Assembly: GCA_958353395.1 (NCBI GenBank)
Contig: CATWSG010000006.1
Coordinates: forward strand, 22,430-86,429
From: an uncultured Collinsella sp.
GTDB lineage: Bacteria > Actinomycetota > Coriobacteriia > Coriobacteriales > Coriobacteriaceae
Length of the DNA stretch: 64,000 nt
Direction of reading: 5' to 3'
The position numbers and the translations under genes are program-made. Below, piece by piece: positions 17,432-27,048 of the stretch (position 1 is its first letter; each line of letters opens with the position of its first letter). The notes beneath the pieces were generated by a model. The model was given only the letters and a program-made list of their open reading frames with translations. It searched no databases and had not been told where the DNA came from.

Positions 17432-18688
17432 ATGGCTTCCACCAACTCCAACAAGGGTCGCGCCGTCGTGCTTTCCGCCGCGTGCGTCACCATGTTCTTC
17501 ATCAGCTCCATCGCGCTGTATTCCGTCGTGAGCAAGAACCTGCTCGCCGTCTACCCCGAGTGGTCCAGCGCTCTTACCTGGGCCTTCCCGGTCTTTCAGA
17601 CCATCATGGCCGTGACGGGCATCTTCGCCGGCCGCATCTCCGATAAGATCGGCCCGCGCAACGTCGTGATCGCCGCCGCCGTGTGCTACGGCCTGGGCTG
17701 GTTCATGTCCGGCACCGTCACCGAGCCGTGGCAGTTCTACCTGTGGTTCTCGCTCGTCGCCGCCGTCGGCAACGGCCTGGGCTACAACCCGGCGCTCACC
17801 ACCGGCCAAAAGTGGTTCATCGACAAGAAGGGTCTCGCCTCCGGCATCACCCTGGCCGCTTCGACCGCCGGTCCCGCCGTGCTGTCCCCGGTGCTCGCCT
17901 CGCTGCTCATCCCGAGCCTGGGCATCTTTGGCGCCCTTAAGGCGCTCGGAGTCATCTTCTTTGTGACGATCGCCGCCTCCGCCCTGTTCCTGAAGGCCCC
18001 CGAGGCCGGCTGGCTGCCCGAGGGCTTCGAGGCCCCCAAGGGCGGCGCGCACGCCGGCACCTTCGGCGACCTCACCCCGGGCGAGATGGTCAAGACCCCG
18101 CGTTTCTGGGTCCTCATCATCACCTTCGCCTTCGCCGCTACCGCCGGTACCCTGCTCGTCGGCAAGGTTGCCTCCATCGCCGCCGTCCAGCTCTTCGCCG
18201 ACCCCACGAGCGCCGCGGCCGTCGCCCTCGGCGGCGTGGTCGTCTCCGTCAACACCTGCGCCAACCTGGTTGGCCGTCTGTCCTTTGGCCAGATCATCGA
18301 CAAGCTCGGCGCCTATAAGTCACTGCTCATCAGCCTTGTCGTCACCATCGTCGCACTCGTCATCATGTCGATGAGCTTTACGCAGGGCATGTTCTTTGTG
18401 GCGCTCGCCCTGCTCGGCTTTAGCTTTGGCGCTCTGCTCGTCATCTACCCGCCGCTCACCGGTGGCGCCTTTGGTACCAGCAACATCGGTGTCAACTACG
18501 GCATCATGTTTTTGGGTTATGCCGCTTCTACCTGGATCAGCCAGCCCATCACCGCCGTGCTGTATCACGCCGAGGCCGGCAGCGCCGCCTACCAGCAGTC
18601 CTTCTACGGCGCCATTGTGATCGCCGCCATCGCCGTCGTGCTCACCGTCTACATGATGGTCTCCGACAGCAAGAAGAAGTCCGCCTAG
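17432..18688 (+). CDS. MFS transporter, OFA (oxalate/formate antiporter-like) family
   Basis: A 418-residue 12-span transporter. It shows OFA-type features: a first span followed by AVYPEWSSALTWAFPVFQ, the GRISDKIGPRNVV loop after span 2, and the GYNPALTTGQKWFIDKKGLASG segment in spans 4-5. Members of the family carry organic acids, so a carboxylated substrate for the flanking dehydrogenases is likely. It is the second gene of the operon. Confidence 0.88.
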   Translation: MASTNSNKGRAVVLSAACVTMFFISSIALYSVVSKNLLAVYPEWSSALTWAFPVFQTIMAVTGIFAGRISDKIGPRNVVIAAAVCYGLGWFMSGTVTEPWQFYLWFSLVAAVGNGLGYNPALTTGQKWFIDKKGLASGITLAASTAGPAVLSPVLASLLIPSLGIFGALKALGVIFFVTIAASALFLKAPEAGWLPEGFEAPKGGAHAGTFGDLTPGEMVKTPRFWVLIITFAFAATAGTLLVGKVASIAAVQLFADPTSAAAVALGGVVVSVNTCANLVGRLSFGQIIDKLGAYKSLLISLVVTIVALVIMSMSFTQGMFFVALALLGFSFGALLVIYPPLTGGAFGTSNIGVNYGIMFLGYAASTWISQPITAVLYHAEAGSAAYQQSFYGAIVIAAIAVVLTVYMMVSDSKKKSA

Positions 18689-18695
18689 TTTTACC

Positions 18696-18728
18696 GATGC
18701 GACAAAGGGACAGCCCCTTTGTCGCATT
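18696..18728. repeat. GGGAC-type palindrome (family R4), copy 2
   Basis: ATGCGACAAAGGGAC-AGCC-CCTTTGTCGCAT lies between the MFS and Gfo/Idh genes of one operon. It could modulate expression of the last gene. Confidence 0.75.
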
Positions 18729-18757
18729 TCACCGGTCACCATTATTAAGGAGTCGAA

Positions 18758-19798
18758 ATGTCTGAGCTCAACCCCGTCCGCATTGCCGTTATCGGCGCCG
18801 GCGCCATGGGCCGCAACCACATCCGCTTTGTCACCGAGGAGCCCGAGACCGAGCTCGTCGCCATCGCCGATGCCTTTGAGGGCGCCCGCGCCACGGCCGA
18901 AGCTGCCGGCGTGCCGTTTTACACCGATCCCGCCCAGATGATGGACGAGATCAAGCCCGAGGCCGTCATTATCGCCACCCCCAACGACCTGCACCTGGGC
19001 GTTGCTCGCGAGGCTGTGAAGCGCAACATCGTGCCGCTGGTCGAAAAGCCGATCTCCAACGATCTCGAGGATGCCCAGGCCTTCGCCGCCGAGGCCGAGA
19101 CCGCCGGCGTGCCCGTGCTCGTGGGTCAGCACCGTCGCCACAACCCCTTCGTCAACAAGGCCAAGGAAATCATCGAGTCCGGCGAGCTGGGCAAGCTCAC
19201 CGTGTCGAGCTTCCACTACATGATCTATAAGAACGACGAGTATTTCGATGTCGAGTGGCGCCGCAAGAAGGGTGCCGGCCCGATCCTGGTCAACCTGGTT
19301 CACGACGTCGACCTGCTCCGCTACCTGCTGGGCGAGCCCGTTGCCGTCCAGGGTATGCAGTCCAGCGCCGCCCGCGGTTTTGAGACCGAGGACTCCGCCG
19401 TGGTCAACGTCCGTTTTGCCGATGGCGCGCTCGCGAGCATGACCATCTCCGACGCCACTGCCAGCCCTTGGAACTGGGAGGCAACCGCTCGCGAGGATCC
19501 GCAGTACCGCCCCTTCGACGCCGACGCCTACTTTATCGGCGGCACTAAGGGCGCCCTGTCGCTGCCCCGCCTGCACCAGTTCTCCTACGACGGCGCCTCC
19601 AACTGGCACAAGCCGCTGCAGATGGAGATTCCGGCCGTCGACCCGGCACTGCCGCACAAGATGCAGCTCAAGCACTTTGTGAAGGTTGTCCGCCGCGAGG
19701 TCGAGCCCGTCGTGACCCCCGCCGATAACGTCAAGACGCTCACGCTGCTTAACGCTATCAAGGAGGCCGCCGAGACCGGCCAGCTCGTCGAGCTGTAA
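18758..19798 (+). CDS. Gfo/Idh/MocA-family oxidoreductase
   Basis: A 346-residue NAD(P)-dependent sugar or polyol dehydrogenase. The Rossmann motif VIGAGAMG lies at residues 11-18, the signature EKP sits in VPLVEKPISND, and the catalytic HD is in LVHDVDLLRYLLG. The AAGGAG site lies 8 bases before the ATG. It is the third gene of the LysR-linked operon; with the SDR it could carry out two successive oxidations, as in inositol or sugar-acid breakdown. The substrate is unknown. Confidence 0.9.
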   Translation: MSELNPVRIAVIGAGAMGRNHIRFVTEEPETELVAIADAFEGARATAEAAGVPFYTDPAQMMDEIKPEAVIIATPNDLHLGVAREAVKRNIVPLVEKPISNDLEDAQAFAAEAETAGVPVLVGQHRRHNPFVNKAKEIIESGELGKLTVSSFHYMIYKNDEYFDVEWRRKKGAGPILVNLVHDVDLLRYLLGEPVAVQGMQSSAARGFETEDSAVVNVRFADGALASMTISDATASPWNWEATAREDPQYRPFDADAYFIGGTKGALSLPRLHQFSYDGASNWHKPLQMEIPAVDPALPHKMQLKHFVKVVRREVEPVVTPADNVKTLTLLNAIKEAAETGQLVEL

Positions 19799-19870
19799 TA
19801 CTTTAGGGCGGGTCGCGGCAAACTCCTATGCCGAACCCCTCGGCCCGCCACCAACAAGCCCCTCTTCTTC

Positions 19871-19905
19871 GCCCCGCGAGCAGCCTCCCGCCCGCGGGGC
19901 TTTTT
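19871..19905 (+). terminator. Rho-independent terminator of the SDR/MFS/Gfo operon
   Basis: GCCCCGCG pairs with CGCGGGGC around a 14-base loop and is followed by TTTTT. Confidence 0.85.
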
Positions 19906-19965
19906 GGTACCTTGCCGACGATTTTCCTGGAGCGGGGGCTATTTTGCGCCTCAGCTTGGTTCGTT

Positions 19966-20127
19966 CGCCACGAAATGGGCCTATCTACTACGTTTAGCCA
20001 ATCACCCTCAAACATGCCATATTTCCTAAAATCAAAAGCGCAGGTAGACGGCTTGCGTATTTTCTGAAAACCGGGGGATGGTCGACCCATACGGTTCAAA
20101 CGTAGTAGATAGGTCGTTTTCGTGGCG
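19966..20127. repeat. Family R5 palindromic element, copy 1 (162 bp)
   Basis: Inverted termini of 30 bases, starting CGCCACGAAATGGGCC and containing CTATCTACTACGTTT. The interior keeps CCGGGGGATGGTCGA and CGGTTCAAACGTAG in common with 47141-47302, which has exactly the same length. No coding potential is seen. It looks like a small non-autonomous (MITE-like) element or a structured RNA. Confidence 0.75.
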
Positions 20128-20208
20128 AGGGCCCAAAACAGTCTTTTGGGGCGGGTGGTATCCTTGGTAGCCCTGTGCTGCAAACGCACCTTAAACGCAA
20201 GGAGTCCC

Positions 20209-22356
20209 ATGGATCTTATCGCCCAGCTCGCCCGCGAGCTCAACCTTAAGGCCGCCAACATCGAGGCAGCCGTCAAGCTCATCGACGAGGGCAACACCAT
20301 CCCCTTTATCTCGCGCTACCGCAAGGAAGCCACGGGTGGCATGGACGACGTCGCCCTGCGCGCGCTCGACGAGCGCCTGTCCTACCTGCGCAATCTTGAA
20401 CAGCGCAAAGAGGACGTCATTCTGCTCATCGACGCCCAGGGCAAACTTACGCCCGAGCTCGAACAGCAAATTCGCGAGGCCACGCAGCTCCAGCGTGTCG
20501 AGGACCTCTACAAGCCCTACCGCAAAAAGCGCATGACCCGCGCACAGAAGGCCCGCGAGGCAGGCCTGGAGCCACTTGCCAACATGGTCATCATGCAGGC
20601 CTCGGCCAAGGGCAGCGCGCTCGACGCCGCCGCGGCATACGTCAACGAGGAAGCCGGCTTCGACACGCCCGAGAAGGCGCTCGCCGGCGCGGCGGACATC
20701 GTGGCCGAGACGGTGGCCGAGGACCCCGAGAACGTCGCCGACCTGCGTGCCTTTACGCAAAACACCGCCGACATCGTCGTCGAGGCCACCGACCCCGCCG
20801 AGAAGACCCCCTACGAGCCGTACTACAACTTTGACGAGCCGCTGCGTCGTATACCCAACCACCGCGTGCTGGCTATCGACCGCGGTGAGCGCGAGGGCAA
20901 GCTCCGCGTGCGCGTGAACGTCGACGGCGCTGCCGCCACGGCACGCCTCGGCAGCCGTTGGCCCCGCCGTCAGGGCGTCTTCGCGCCCATCTTCGATGCC
21001 GCCATCGCCGACGGTTACAAGCGCCTCATGGCCCCCTCGCTGGAGCGCGAAGCCCGCGCCAAACTCACCGTTCGCGCTCAGACCGAGGCCATCAATGTCT
21101 TTGCCAAGAATCTCGAGGGCCTGCTCTCGGCGCGCCCCGTGCGCGGCGCCCGCGTGCTCGCGCTCGACCCGGGCTACCGCACCGGCTGCAAGGTCGCCGT
21201 CATGGACGAGACCGGCAAGCTGCTCGACCACGGCGTGGTCTACCCCACCAAGCCGCGCCACGACGTCGCCGGCACCAAACGCGAGCTCGCCCGCCTCGTC
21301 AAGAAGGACAGCGTCAACACCATCGTCATCGGCAACGGCACCGCCAGCCGCGAGACTGAGGAAGTCGTCTCGGAGTTCATCGCCGAGCAGGCGCCCAGCC
21401 TTCGCTACACCATCGTTAACGAAGCCGGCGCGTCGGTGTACTCCGCCTCCGAGCTCGCAAGCCAAGAGTATCCCGACCTGGACGTCACTGTGCGTGGCGC
21501 CATGAGCCTGGGCCGCCGCCTGCAGGACCCGCTGGCAGAGCTCGTTAAGATTCCGCCCCAGTCCATCGGCGTGGGTCAGTACCAGCACGATCTTGACCAG
21601 GCCGAGCTCTCGCGCACCTTGGGCCACGTGGTGGAAGACGTCGTCAACCGTGTGGGCGTCGACGTAAATACCGCGAGCGCGAGCCTGCTGGGATACGTAT
21701 CGGGCATTACGCCGAGCGTGGCCAAGAACATCGTGGCCTACCGCGAGGAAAACGGCGCCTTTACCGATCGCCGCCAGCTTAAGAAGGTCCCCAAGCTGGG
21801 ACCCAAGGCATACCTCAACGCCGCGGGCTTCCTGCGCATCAGCGGCGGCAAGAACCCGCTCGACGCGACGAGCGTCCACCCCGAGAGCTACGAGGTGGCC
21901 ACGTCCGTCCTGGAACGCGCCGGCGTTAAAGCCAGCGAGCTCAGCCGCGGCGGCGTGCCCGACATCGAGCGCCGTCTGGGCAGTATCTCGGCGCTGGCAA
22001 GTGACCTGAACTGCGGCACCCTTACGCTCATCGACATCGTCAACGAGCTCAAGAAGCCCGGCCGCGACCCGCGCGACGACGCGCCCGAGGTGGTCTTTAG
22101 CCGCTCGGCGCTTTCCATCGACGACCTGGAACCCGGCATGGAACTCAAGGGGACGGTGCGCAACGTAGTGGACTTTGGCGCCTTCGTCGACGTGGGAGTG
22201 CACCAGGACGGCCTCGTGCATATCTCCAAGCTGGCCAACCGCTTTGTCAAGCACCCGAGCGACGTGGTGCGCGTCGGTGACACGGTCAAGGTGTGGGTCG
22301 AAAAGGTCGATCGCGACCGCAAGAAGATCTCGCTCACCATGGTGCAGGGCAAGTAA
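20209..22356 (+). CDS. tex: Tex-like transcription accessory / RNA-binding protein
   Basis: A 715-residue nucleic-acid-binding protein of the Tex/YqgF family. In order it has an N-terminal helical region with IPFISRYRKEATGG (residues 26-39), a YqgF RNase H-like domain around 320-450 (LALDPGYRTGCK), a helix-hairpin-helix region around 490-560 (ASLLGYVSGITPSVAKNIV), and a C-terminal S1 domain from about 640 (GMELKGTVRNVVDFGAFVDVG). The ATG at 20209 has AAGGAG. It is monocistronic and highly conserved. Confidence 0.95.
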   Translation: MDLIAQLARELNLKAANIEAAVKLIDEGNTIPFISRYRKEATGGMDDVALRALDERLSYLRNLEQRKEDVILLIDAQGKLTPELEQQIREATQLQRVEDLYKPYRKKRMTRAQKAREAGLEPLANMVIMQASAKGSALDAAAAYVNEEAGFDTPEKALAGAADIVAETVAEDPENVADLRAFTQNTADIVVEATDPAEKTPYEPYYNFDEPLRRIPNHRVLAIDRGEREGKLRVRVNVDGAAATARLGSRWPRRQGVFAPIFDAAIADGYKRLMAPSLEREARAKLTVRAQTEAINVFAKNLEGLLSARPVRGARVLALDPGYRTGCKVAVMDETGKLLDHGVVYPTKPRHDVAGTKRELARLVKKDSVNTIVIGNGTASRETEEVVSEFIAEQAPSLRYTIVNEAGASVYSASELASQEYPDLDVTVRGAMSLGRRLQDPLAELVKIPPQSIGVGQYQHDLDQAELSRTLGHVVEDVVNRVGVDVNTASASLLGYVSGITPSVAKNIVAYREENGAFTDRRQLKKVPKLGPKAYLNAAGFLRISGGKNPLDATSVHPESYEVATSVLERAGVKASELSRGGVPDIERRLGSISALASDLNCGTLTLIDIVNELKKPGRDPRDDAPEVVFSRSALSIDDLEPGMELKGTVRNVVDFGAFVDVGVHQDGLVHISKLANRFVKHPSDVVRVGDTVKVWVEKVDRDRKKISLTMVQGK

Positions 22357-22368
22357 ACCGCCAAAGCA

Positions 22369-22580
22369 AAGGTACCCCCTGTAGCAATGTGCAAAATCGC
22401 GAGTATTCTGCAAATTCCACCGTTCCGGATGCCCCTCAGAGACGAAAAAGCAAAAAAACGGCCCCCGTTTTAGCGTCGTCAGAGCCAAAACGGGGGCCGT
22501 TTCATGCTTCGGTTAACTGATAAAGACCTTTACCTTGCTGAATACTCTCAATTTTGCACGTCGCAGGCGGGGGTACCCTT
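22369..22580. repeat. Family R8 long palindrome, copy 1, with inner terminator hairpin
   Basis: The outer arms AAGGTACCCCC / GGGGGTACCCTT frame inverted GTGCAAAATCGCGAGTATTC / GAATACTCTCAATTTTGCAC. Inside lies a strong hairpin AAACGGCCCCCGTTTT / AAAACGGGGGCCGTTT at 22455-22503, probably a bidirectional terminator for tex and the converging transaldolase-like gene. A second copy is at 50795-51033. Confidence 0.75.
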
Positions 22581-22582
22581 GC

Positions 22583-23287
22583 TTACGGCAGGATATGGAA
22601 ACCGAGCGCCGCGATATCCTTGGCAAAACCGCGCACGGTATCGAGCGAGACCTCGTACGGGTCGCGACCAATGTTCTTGCGCTTGGCCAGGATGCTGTTG
22701 GGCACCGTAATGATCTGGCAACCGCAGGCCTCGGCCTGGTAAATGTTGATGAGCTCGCGCGTGGATGCCCACAGGACCTCGCAGTTGGGCTTGACGGCGG
22801 CCTTCTTAACCGACTCCGTCATAAACGGAATGGGGTCGACGCCGGTATCGGCGATGCGGCCGGCAAAGAGCGAGATGATGGACGGCGTCTCGGCGTCGAC
22901 GGCCTCGACCATCTCATCAACCTGCGTAGGCGTAAAGATGGTGGTGACGTTGACCTTGATGCCGTCGGCGGAAAGCTTGCGAACCAGCTCGGCGGTGGAC
23001 TCGCCCTTGGTGGTCACGCACGGAATCTTGACGTAGACGTTCTCGGCCCAGGTAGCGATCTCGCGCGCCTCGACCTCCATGGTCTCGACGTCGTCGGCAA
23101 AGACCTCAAACGAGACGGACACATCGGTGATGTGGGCCAGGACCTCCTTGGCAAACGCGCGGTAATCCGTCACGCCGCCCTTCTTCATAAGGGACGGGTT
23201 GGTCGTGAAACCCTGAACGTTGCCGTTCTCGTACATGTCGAGCATGCCCTCGAGGTTTGCACCGTCAGCGAACACCTTGATTGCCAT
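22583..23287 (-). CDS. Transaldolase / fructose-6-phosphate aldolase family protein
   Basis: A 234-residue (beta-alpha)8 barrel of the short transaldolase group (FSA/TalC size). It shows the start FADGANLEGM, GFTTNPSLMKKGG, the Schiff-base Lys in VYVKIPCVTTKGES, and ISLFAGRIADTGVDP. The short group forms decamers and handles dihydroxyacetone or glyceraldehyde-phosphate chemistry. Transaldolase and aldolase activity cannot be told apart here. The ATG at 23287 has AAAGGA. The 193-base upstream gap has no other visible gene. Confidence 0.88.
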   Translation of the reverse strand: MAIKVFADGANLEGMLDMYENGNVQGFTTNPSLMKKGGVTDYRAFAKEVLAHITDVSVSFEVFADDVETMEVEAREIATWAENVYVKIPCVTTKGESTAELVRKLSADGIKVNVTTIFTPTQVDEMVEAVDAETPSIISLFAGRIADTGVDPIPFMTESVKKAAVKPNCEVLWASTRELINIYQAEACGCQIITVPNSILAKRKNIGRDPYEVSLDTVRGFAKDIAALGFHILP

Positions 23288-23480
23288 CTGCCTGATTCCT
23301 TTCGCTTGCACATGGGCGTTAAACTGCTAAACACTTTACCTACGTTTATCAAGGCGTGAGCTGCGGTTTTTTATCTTCTCGGCGAACGGTATAAACACCT
23401 CAGTGTTTGGATTGATAAATCGATTGAGCATGCAAAAGCAAAGAGTCGCAGTTTGGGCAAACGTCAGAACGCGGGATTCA

Positions 23481-24308
23481 TTAGATGAGGCCGAAATGCT
23501 GCATCGCTGTGACGGTGCCGTCGTGTGCGACATCGTCGGTCACGTAGTCGGCGAGCGCCTTGACCTCGGGCATGGCGTTGCCCATGGCCACGGCCGTCTC
23601 GACCGCAGCGAGCATGCCCAGGTCGTTACCCGAATCGCCGAAGCCAAAGGTGCGCGCGTTGCCGGTGCGACCCAGGTATTCCAGCGCTCGCGCCACGCCC
23701 ACGCCCTTGTCAATGCCCTTGGGGCTCAGCTCGCGATTCTGGCCACCGGTGTTGCACAGCTCAAACTCGCAATCGATAAAGCCGTCATCATTGGCTACGC
23801 GAGCCAAACTGGGCACATTGAGGCATACCTTGCCCACGCGCAGACTGCCGTCGACGCGCATCTCCTCGGCGCTGTGCACCACAGAAGTGCCGATCAGAGA
23901 CGACTGCTCAACACCCGCGGGTTCCAGGGCAAAAGTAGCCACGTTGGTCTCGAAAAAGGCCTCAATCCCTGCCGCTGCCATACGACGCGCGAGCTCCTCA
24001 ACAACGTCCTCGTCAAAGTAGTCCTCATGCACCACGCGGCCCTCGACCTCGAGCGTCGCTCCCGCCATGGCAACGACACCCGCCGGGTTCAGCGCGCGCA
24101 GGCCATCGGCAATCAGCCACAAGGGACGACCCGTGCAGATAAATGCATGGTGTCCCGCGTCGCGCAGACGATGAAACGCCTCGACGACCGCCTGCGAGGG
24201 GTGAACCGCCGAAAAGTCCTTATCGGTCATATCGTCGGGATCGAACGACGTCAGCGTGCCGTCCACGTCAAAAAAGAGCACGGCAGAATCGGGGCACGCA
24301 TCAATCAT
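23481..24308 (-). CDS. HAD-superfamily phosphatase (Cof-type)
   Basis: A 275-residue hydrolase with the class IIB cap. Motif I DVDGT follows FF near residue 14, motif II is CTGRP, a Lys lies in ELSPKGIDKG, and motif III/IV is GFGDSGNDLGML. It probably dephosphorylates a sugar phosphate or a cofactor; the specificity is unknown. The ATG at 24308 has AAAGGA. It is divergent from the RlmKL gene. Confidence 0.9.
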   Translation of the reverse strand: MIDACPDSAVLFFDVDGTLTSFDPDDMTDKDFSAVHPSQAVVEAFHRLRDAGHHAFICTGRPLWLIADGLRALNPAGVVAMAGATLEVEGRVVHEDYFDEDVVEELARRMAAAGIEAFFETNVATFALEPAGVEQSSLIGTSVVHSAEEMRVDGSLRVGKVCLNVPSLARVANDDGFIDCEFELCNTGGQNRELSPKGIDKGVGVARALEYLGRTGNARTFGFGDSGNDLGMLAAVETAVAMGNAMPEVKALADYVTDDVAHDGTVTAMQHFGLI

Positions 24309-24383
24309 ATGGGTTCCTTTCAGGGGCGAGAGTAAACGAAGCATCCATCATATAATGGAGCGACGCAACCAGAGAGGTCACCC

Positions 24384-26954
24384 ATGGAATTTTACGCAAG
24401 CTGCCCCGAGGGCTTTGAGTCCGCACTCGCCGATGAGCTTAAACGCCTCGGGCTTTCGCATGTTCGCCGGCTGAAGGGCCGCGCCACGTTTGAGGGCGAG
24501 CTCGAAGAAGGCTACCGCGCCTGTCTGTGGTCGCGTCTGGCGAGCCGCGTGTTTGCGGTGCTCGGGCGCTTTGAGGCGCAGGACGCCGACGAGCTGTACG
24601 ATAGCGTTTACGACATCGCCTGGGAGAACATCGTCCGCCCCGGCGCCACCATTTCCATCACCGCCCGCGGCGTGACCGAGCAGCTGCGCAACACGCGCTT
24701 CTCGGCCCTGCGCGCCAAGGACGCGCTGTGCGACCGTCTGGCCGAGGCCACGGGCCGTCGCGCCGATGTCGACGCCGCCGACCCCGATGTTCACCTGCTG
24801 CTTTCGTTGCGTCAGCGTCGCGCGAGCATTAGCCTGGACCTTTCGGGCGACCCGCTGTTCAAACGCCTGCCGCCCGCAGCGACCCGCGCCGGCGAGGGCA
24901 CGCACGTGCTGCGCCCCGACTACGCCGCCCTGGTGCTGGCACAGGTCGGCTGGACCGCACTGTGCGAGCGCGAGCTGACGGCCGACGATTACGAGAACGA
25001 GGCCCTGCCCACGCTGATCGACGCCTCGTGCGCCGGCGGCGGCCTGCTGCTGGAGGCCGTGAATATCCTGACTGACCGTGCACCGGGCGCCGCCCGCGAC
25101 CACTGGGGCTTTGAGGGCTGGCAGTTGCACGACGCCGCTCTGTGGGGGCAGTTGCTTGCCGAGGCACGCGAGCGCGAGGCGGCAGCACGCGAGCGCCAAG
25201 CACGCATTGTGGCCGTAGACATCGACCCCGCCGCCCGCAAGACCGCCGAGCGCATGGTCAAGTGCGCCGGCTACAAGCGTTTTGTCGATTTCTGCGCCGC
25301 CAAGTCCGCCACCGTACTGGACCACGCGGGCGCCGTCGCCGGTGCCGCCGTGGTCGCGGATACGACCGAGACACCACTTTCGCTCATGCACGACGCCATG
25401 ACGCTGGTCGGCGAGCTGCGCCGCGCGCCCGAGCTTGCCGCGGCGCCGGTCGCCGCGCTCACCCGCGATGGATTGCTGGCCCGCGCGCTCCACGCCGAGC
25501 CCGAGTGCTCGATCGCCGTCATGCCCAACAATGAAGAGGCAACTATTGAGGTTTGGCCCTCGCTCGATCACGCCGCCGCGGCATTTGAAGCTGCGACCAG
25601 TGCAGGTGCTGAAGGCGAGACTGCAGATGTCGACAACGCCAATGATGAAGGCAGCACCGCTCCCGCCATGTCCGAGCCCGCCGCCACGCTCGACCTGGGC
25701 GACGGCAAGCCGCTGCCCGTGCTCATCCCCGAGTCCGAGCAGTTCGCCAACCGCCTGCGCAAGAATGCCCGTCTGCGCCGCAAGTGGGCCAAGCGCGAGG
25801 GCGTGAGCTGCTACCGCGTCTACGATGCCGACCTGCCCGACTACTCCGCCGCCATCGACCTGTACGAGGGTTGCCCGCAGACGCCGGGCCGCTGGCTCGT
25901 CATCGCCGAATACGCTGCGCCCAAGACCATCGATCCCGCACTGGCCCAGGCCCGTATGCTCGACATCCTGGCCATCGCGCCGCGCATCCTGGATGTTCCG
26001 GCCGAGCACGTGCACGCCAAGGCCCGCATGCGCTCGCGCGGCGGCTCGCAGTACGGCAAGCAGGGCGCCGGCAAGGGCGCATCGGGCGAGCGCGCCAACA
26101 TCGCGCGCCGTCGCCTGCCGCTCATCGAAGAGGGCGGCCTTACCTTTGCCGTAAACTTTGACGACTATTTGGATGTGGGCATCTTCCTGGACCACCGCGT
26201 CACCCGCAACCTGGTGCGCGAGCACGCCAAGCAGGCGCGCCGCTTCCTCAACCTGTTTGCCTATACCGGCACTGCCACCTGCTACGCGGCAGACGGCGGC
26301 GTCGAGGAAACTGTGACGGTCGACCTTTCCAACACCTATCTGGACTGGGCCGAGCGCAACATGCGCCAGAACGGCTTTGTGGGCCCGCAGCATCACTTTG
26401 TGCGCGACGACGTGCTTGCCTGGATTCGCGACCAGCGCCAGACGCGCAACCGCTGGGACCTGATTTTTGTCGATCCTCCCACGTTTTCCAACTCGTCCAA
26501 GATGGGCCACCGCACCTGGGATGTCCAGCGCGACCATGTTGAGCTTTTGGCCGGCGTATCGCGCCTGCTTGCACAGGGCGGACATGCCATCTTTAGCTGC
26601 AACCTGCGCGGCTTCCGCCCCGAGACACGCAAGCTCGCCCGCGCGGGCGTGGTGTTGGAGGACATTACGGCGCAGACCATCCCCGAGGATTTCGCGCGCA
26701 ACCAGAAGGTGCACCACTGCTATATCGTGCGCCGCCTGCCCATTGAGGACGCCATGGCCGAGGTCGGCTTTAGCGCCGAGGAGATTGCCGAGCGTGTCGA
26801 GGAGCTGCGCAACCCCGAGGCCCGCAAGCCTCGCGCGGCAGTGCCCGCGCACGCGCAGACCGGCAACGGCAAGTCCAATTTTGCCGGCAAACCCTACCCT
26901 GCCGGCAAGTCCAAAAAGAAGAAGTTCTACGCCAGCAAGCCCAAGGGCAAATAA
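24384..26954 (+). CDS. RlmKL-like 23S rRNA methyltransferase, RlmL half apparently degenerate
   Basis: An 856-residue fusion with the RlmKL layout: an N-terminal THUMP domain (about 1-160), an RlmL-like methyltransferase region (about 160-430), a linker, and an RlmK region (about 450-800). The RlmK half is well formed (LNLFAYTGTATCYAA, VDLSNTYLDWAERNM, IFVDPPTFSNS) and should make m7G2069. In the RlmL half the expected NPPY-type motif is missing; the matching place reads VVADTTETPLSL, and the SAM motif reads LIDASCAGGGLLLEA. So m2G2445 activity may be lost. The tail is Lys-rich (KSKKKKFYASKPKGK). Confidence 0.85.
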   Translation: MEFYASCPEGFESALADELKRLGLSHVRRLKGRATFEGELEEGYRACLWSRLASRVFAVLGRFEAQDADELYDSVYDIAWENIVRPGATISITARGVTEQLRNTRFSALRAKDALCDRLAEATGRRADVDAADPDVHLLLSLRQRRASISLDLSGDPLFKRLPPAATRAGEGTHVLRPDYAALVLAQVGWTALCERELTADDYENEALPTLIDASCAGGGLLLEAVNILTDRAPGAARDHWGFEGWQLHDAALWGQLLAEAREREAAARERQARIVAVDIDPAARKTAERMVKCAGYKRFVDFCAAKSATVLDHAGAVAGAAVVADTTETPLSLMHDAMTLVGELRRAPELAAAPVAALTRDGLLARALHAEPECSIAVMPNNEEATIEVWPSLDHAAAAFEAATSAGAEGETADVDNANDEGSTAPAMSEPAATLDLGDGKPLPVLIPESEQFANRLRKNARLRRKWAKREGVSCYRVYDADLPDYSAAIDLYEGCPQTPGRWLVIAEYAAPKTIDPALAQARMLDILAIAPRILDVPAEHVHAKARMRSRGGSQYGKQGAGKGASGERANIARRRLPLIEEGGLTFAVNFDDYLDVGIFLDHRVTRNLVREHAKQARRFLNLFAYTGTATCYAADGGVEETVTVDLSNTYLDWAERNMRQNGFVGPQHHFVRDDVLAWIRDQRQTRNRWDLIFVDPPTFSNSSKMGHRTWDVQRDHVELLAGVSRLLAQGGHAIFSCNLRGFRPETRKLARAGVVLEDITAQTIPEDFARNQKVHHCYIVRRLPIEDAMAEVGFSAEEIAERVEELRNPEARKPRAAVPAHAQTGNGKSNFAGKPYPAGKSKKKKFYASKPKGK

Positions 26955-26957
26955 CAA

Positions 26958-27024
26958 AGTTGCGGTGGAATATGGACTGTTTGGCCGCCAAATAGGCCAT
27001 TTCCGTCCGTATTTCACCGCAACT
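26958..27024. repeat. Family R6 hairpin, copy 1 (67 bp)
   Basis: AGTTGCGGTGGAATATGGAC pairs with GTCCGTATTTCACCGCAACT. A second 67-base copy is at 47354-47420. It lies between two converging genes and may terminate transcription. Confidence 0.8.
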
Positions 27025-27048
27025 CATATTGGGATGGTGGTTGGCGAT

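Noticed and set aside
20191..22488. 765-codon minus-strand frame
   Set aside because: Antisense to tex, which has all its expected domains.
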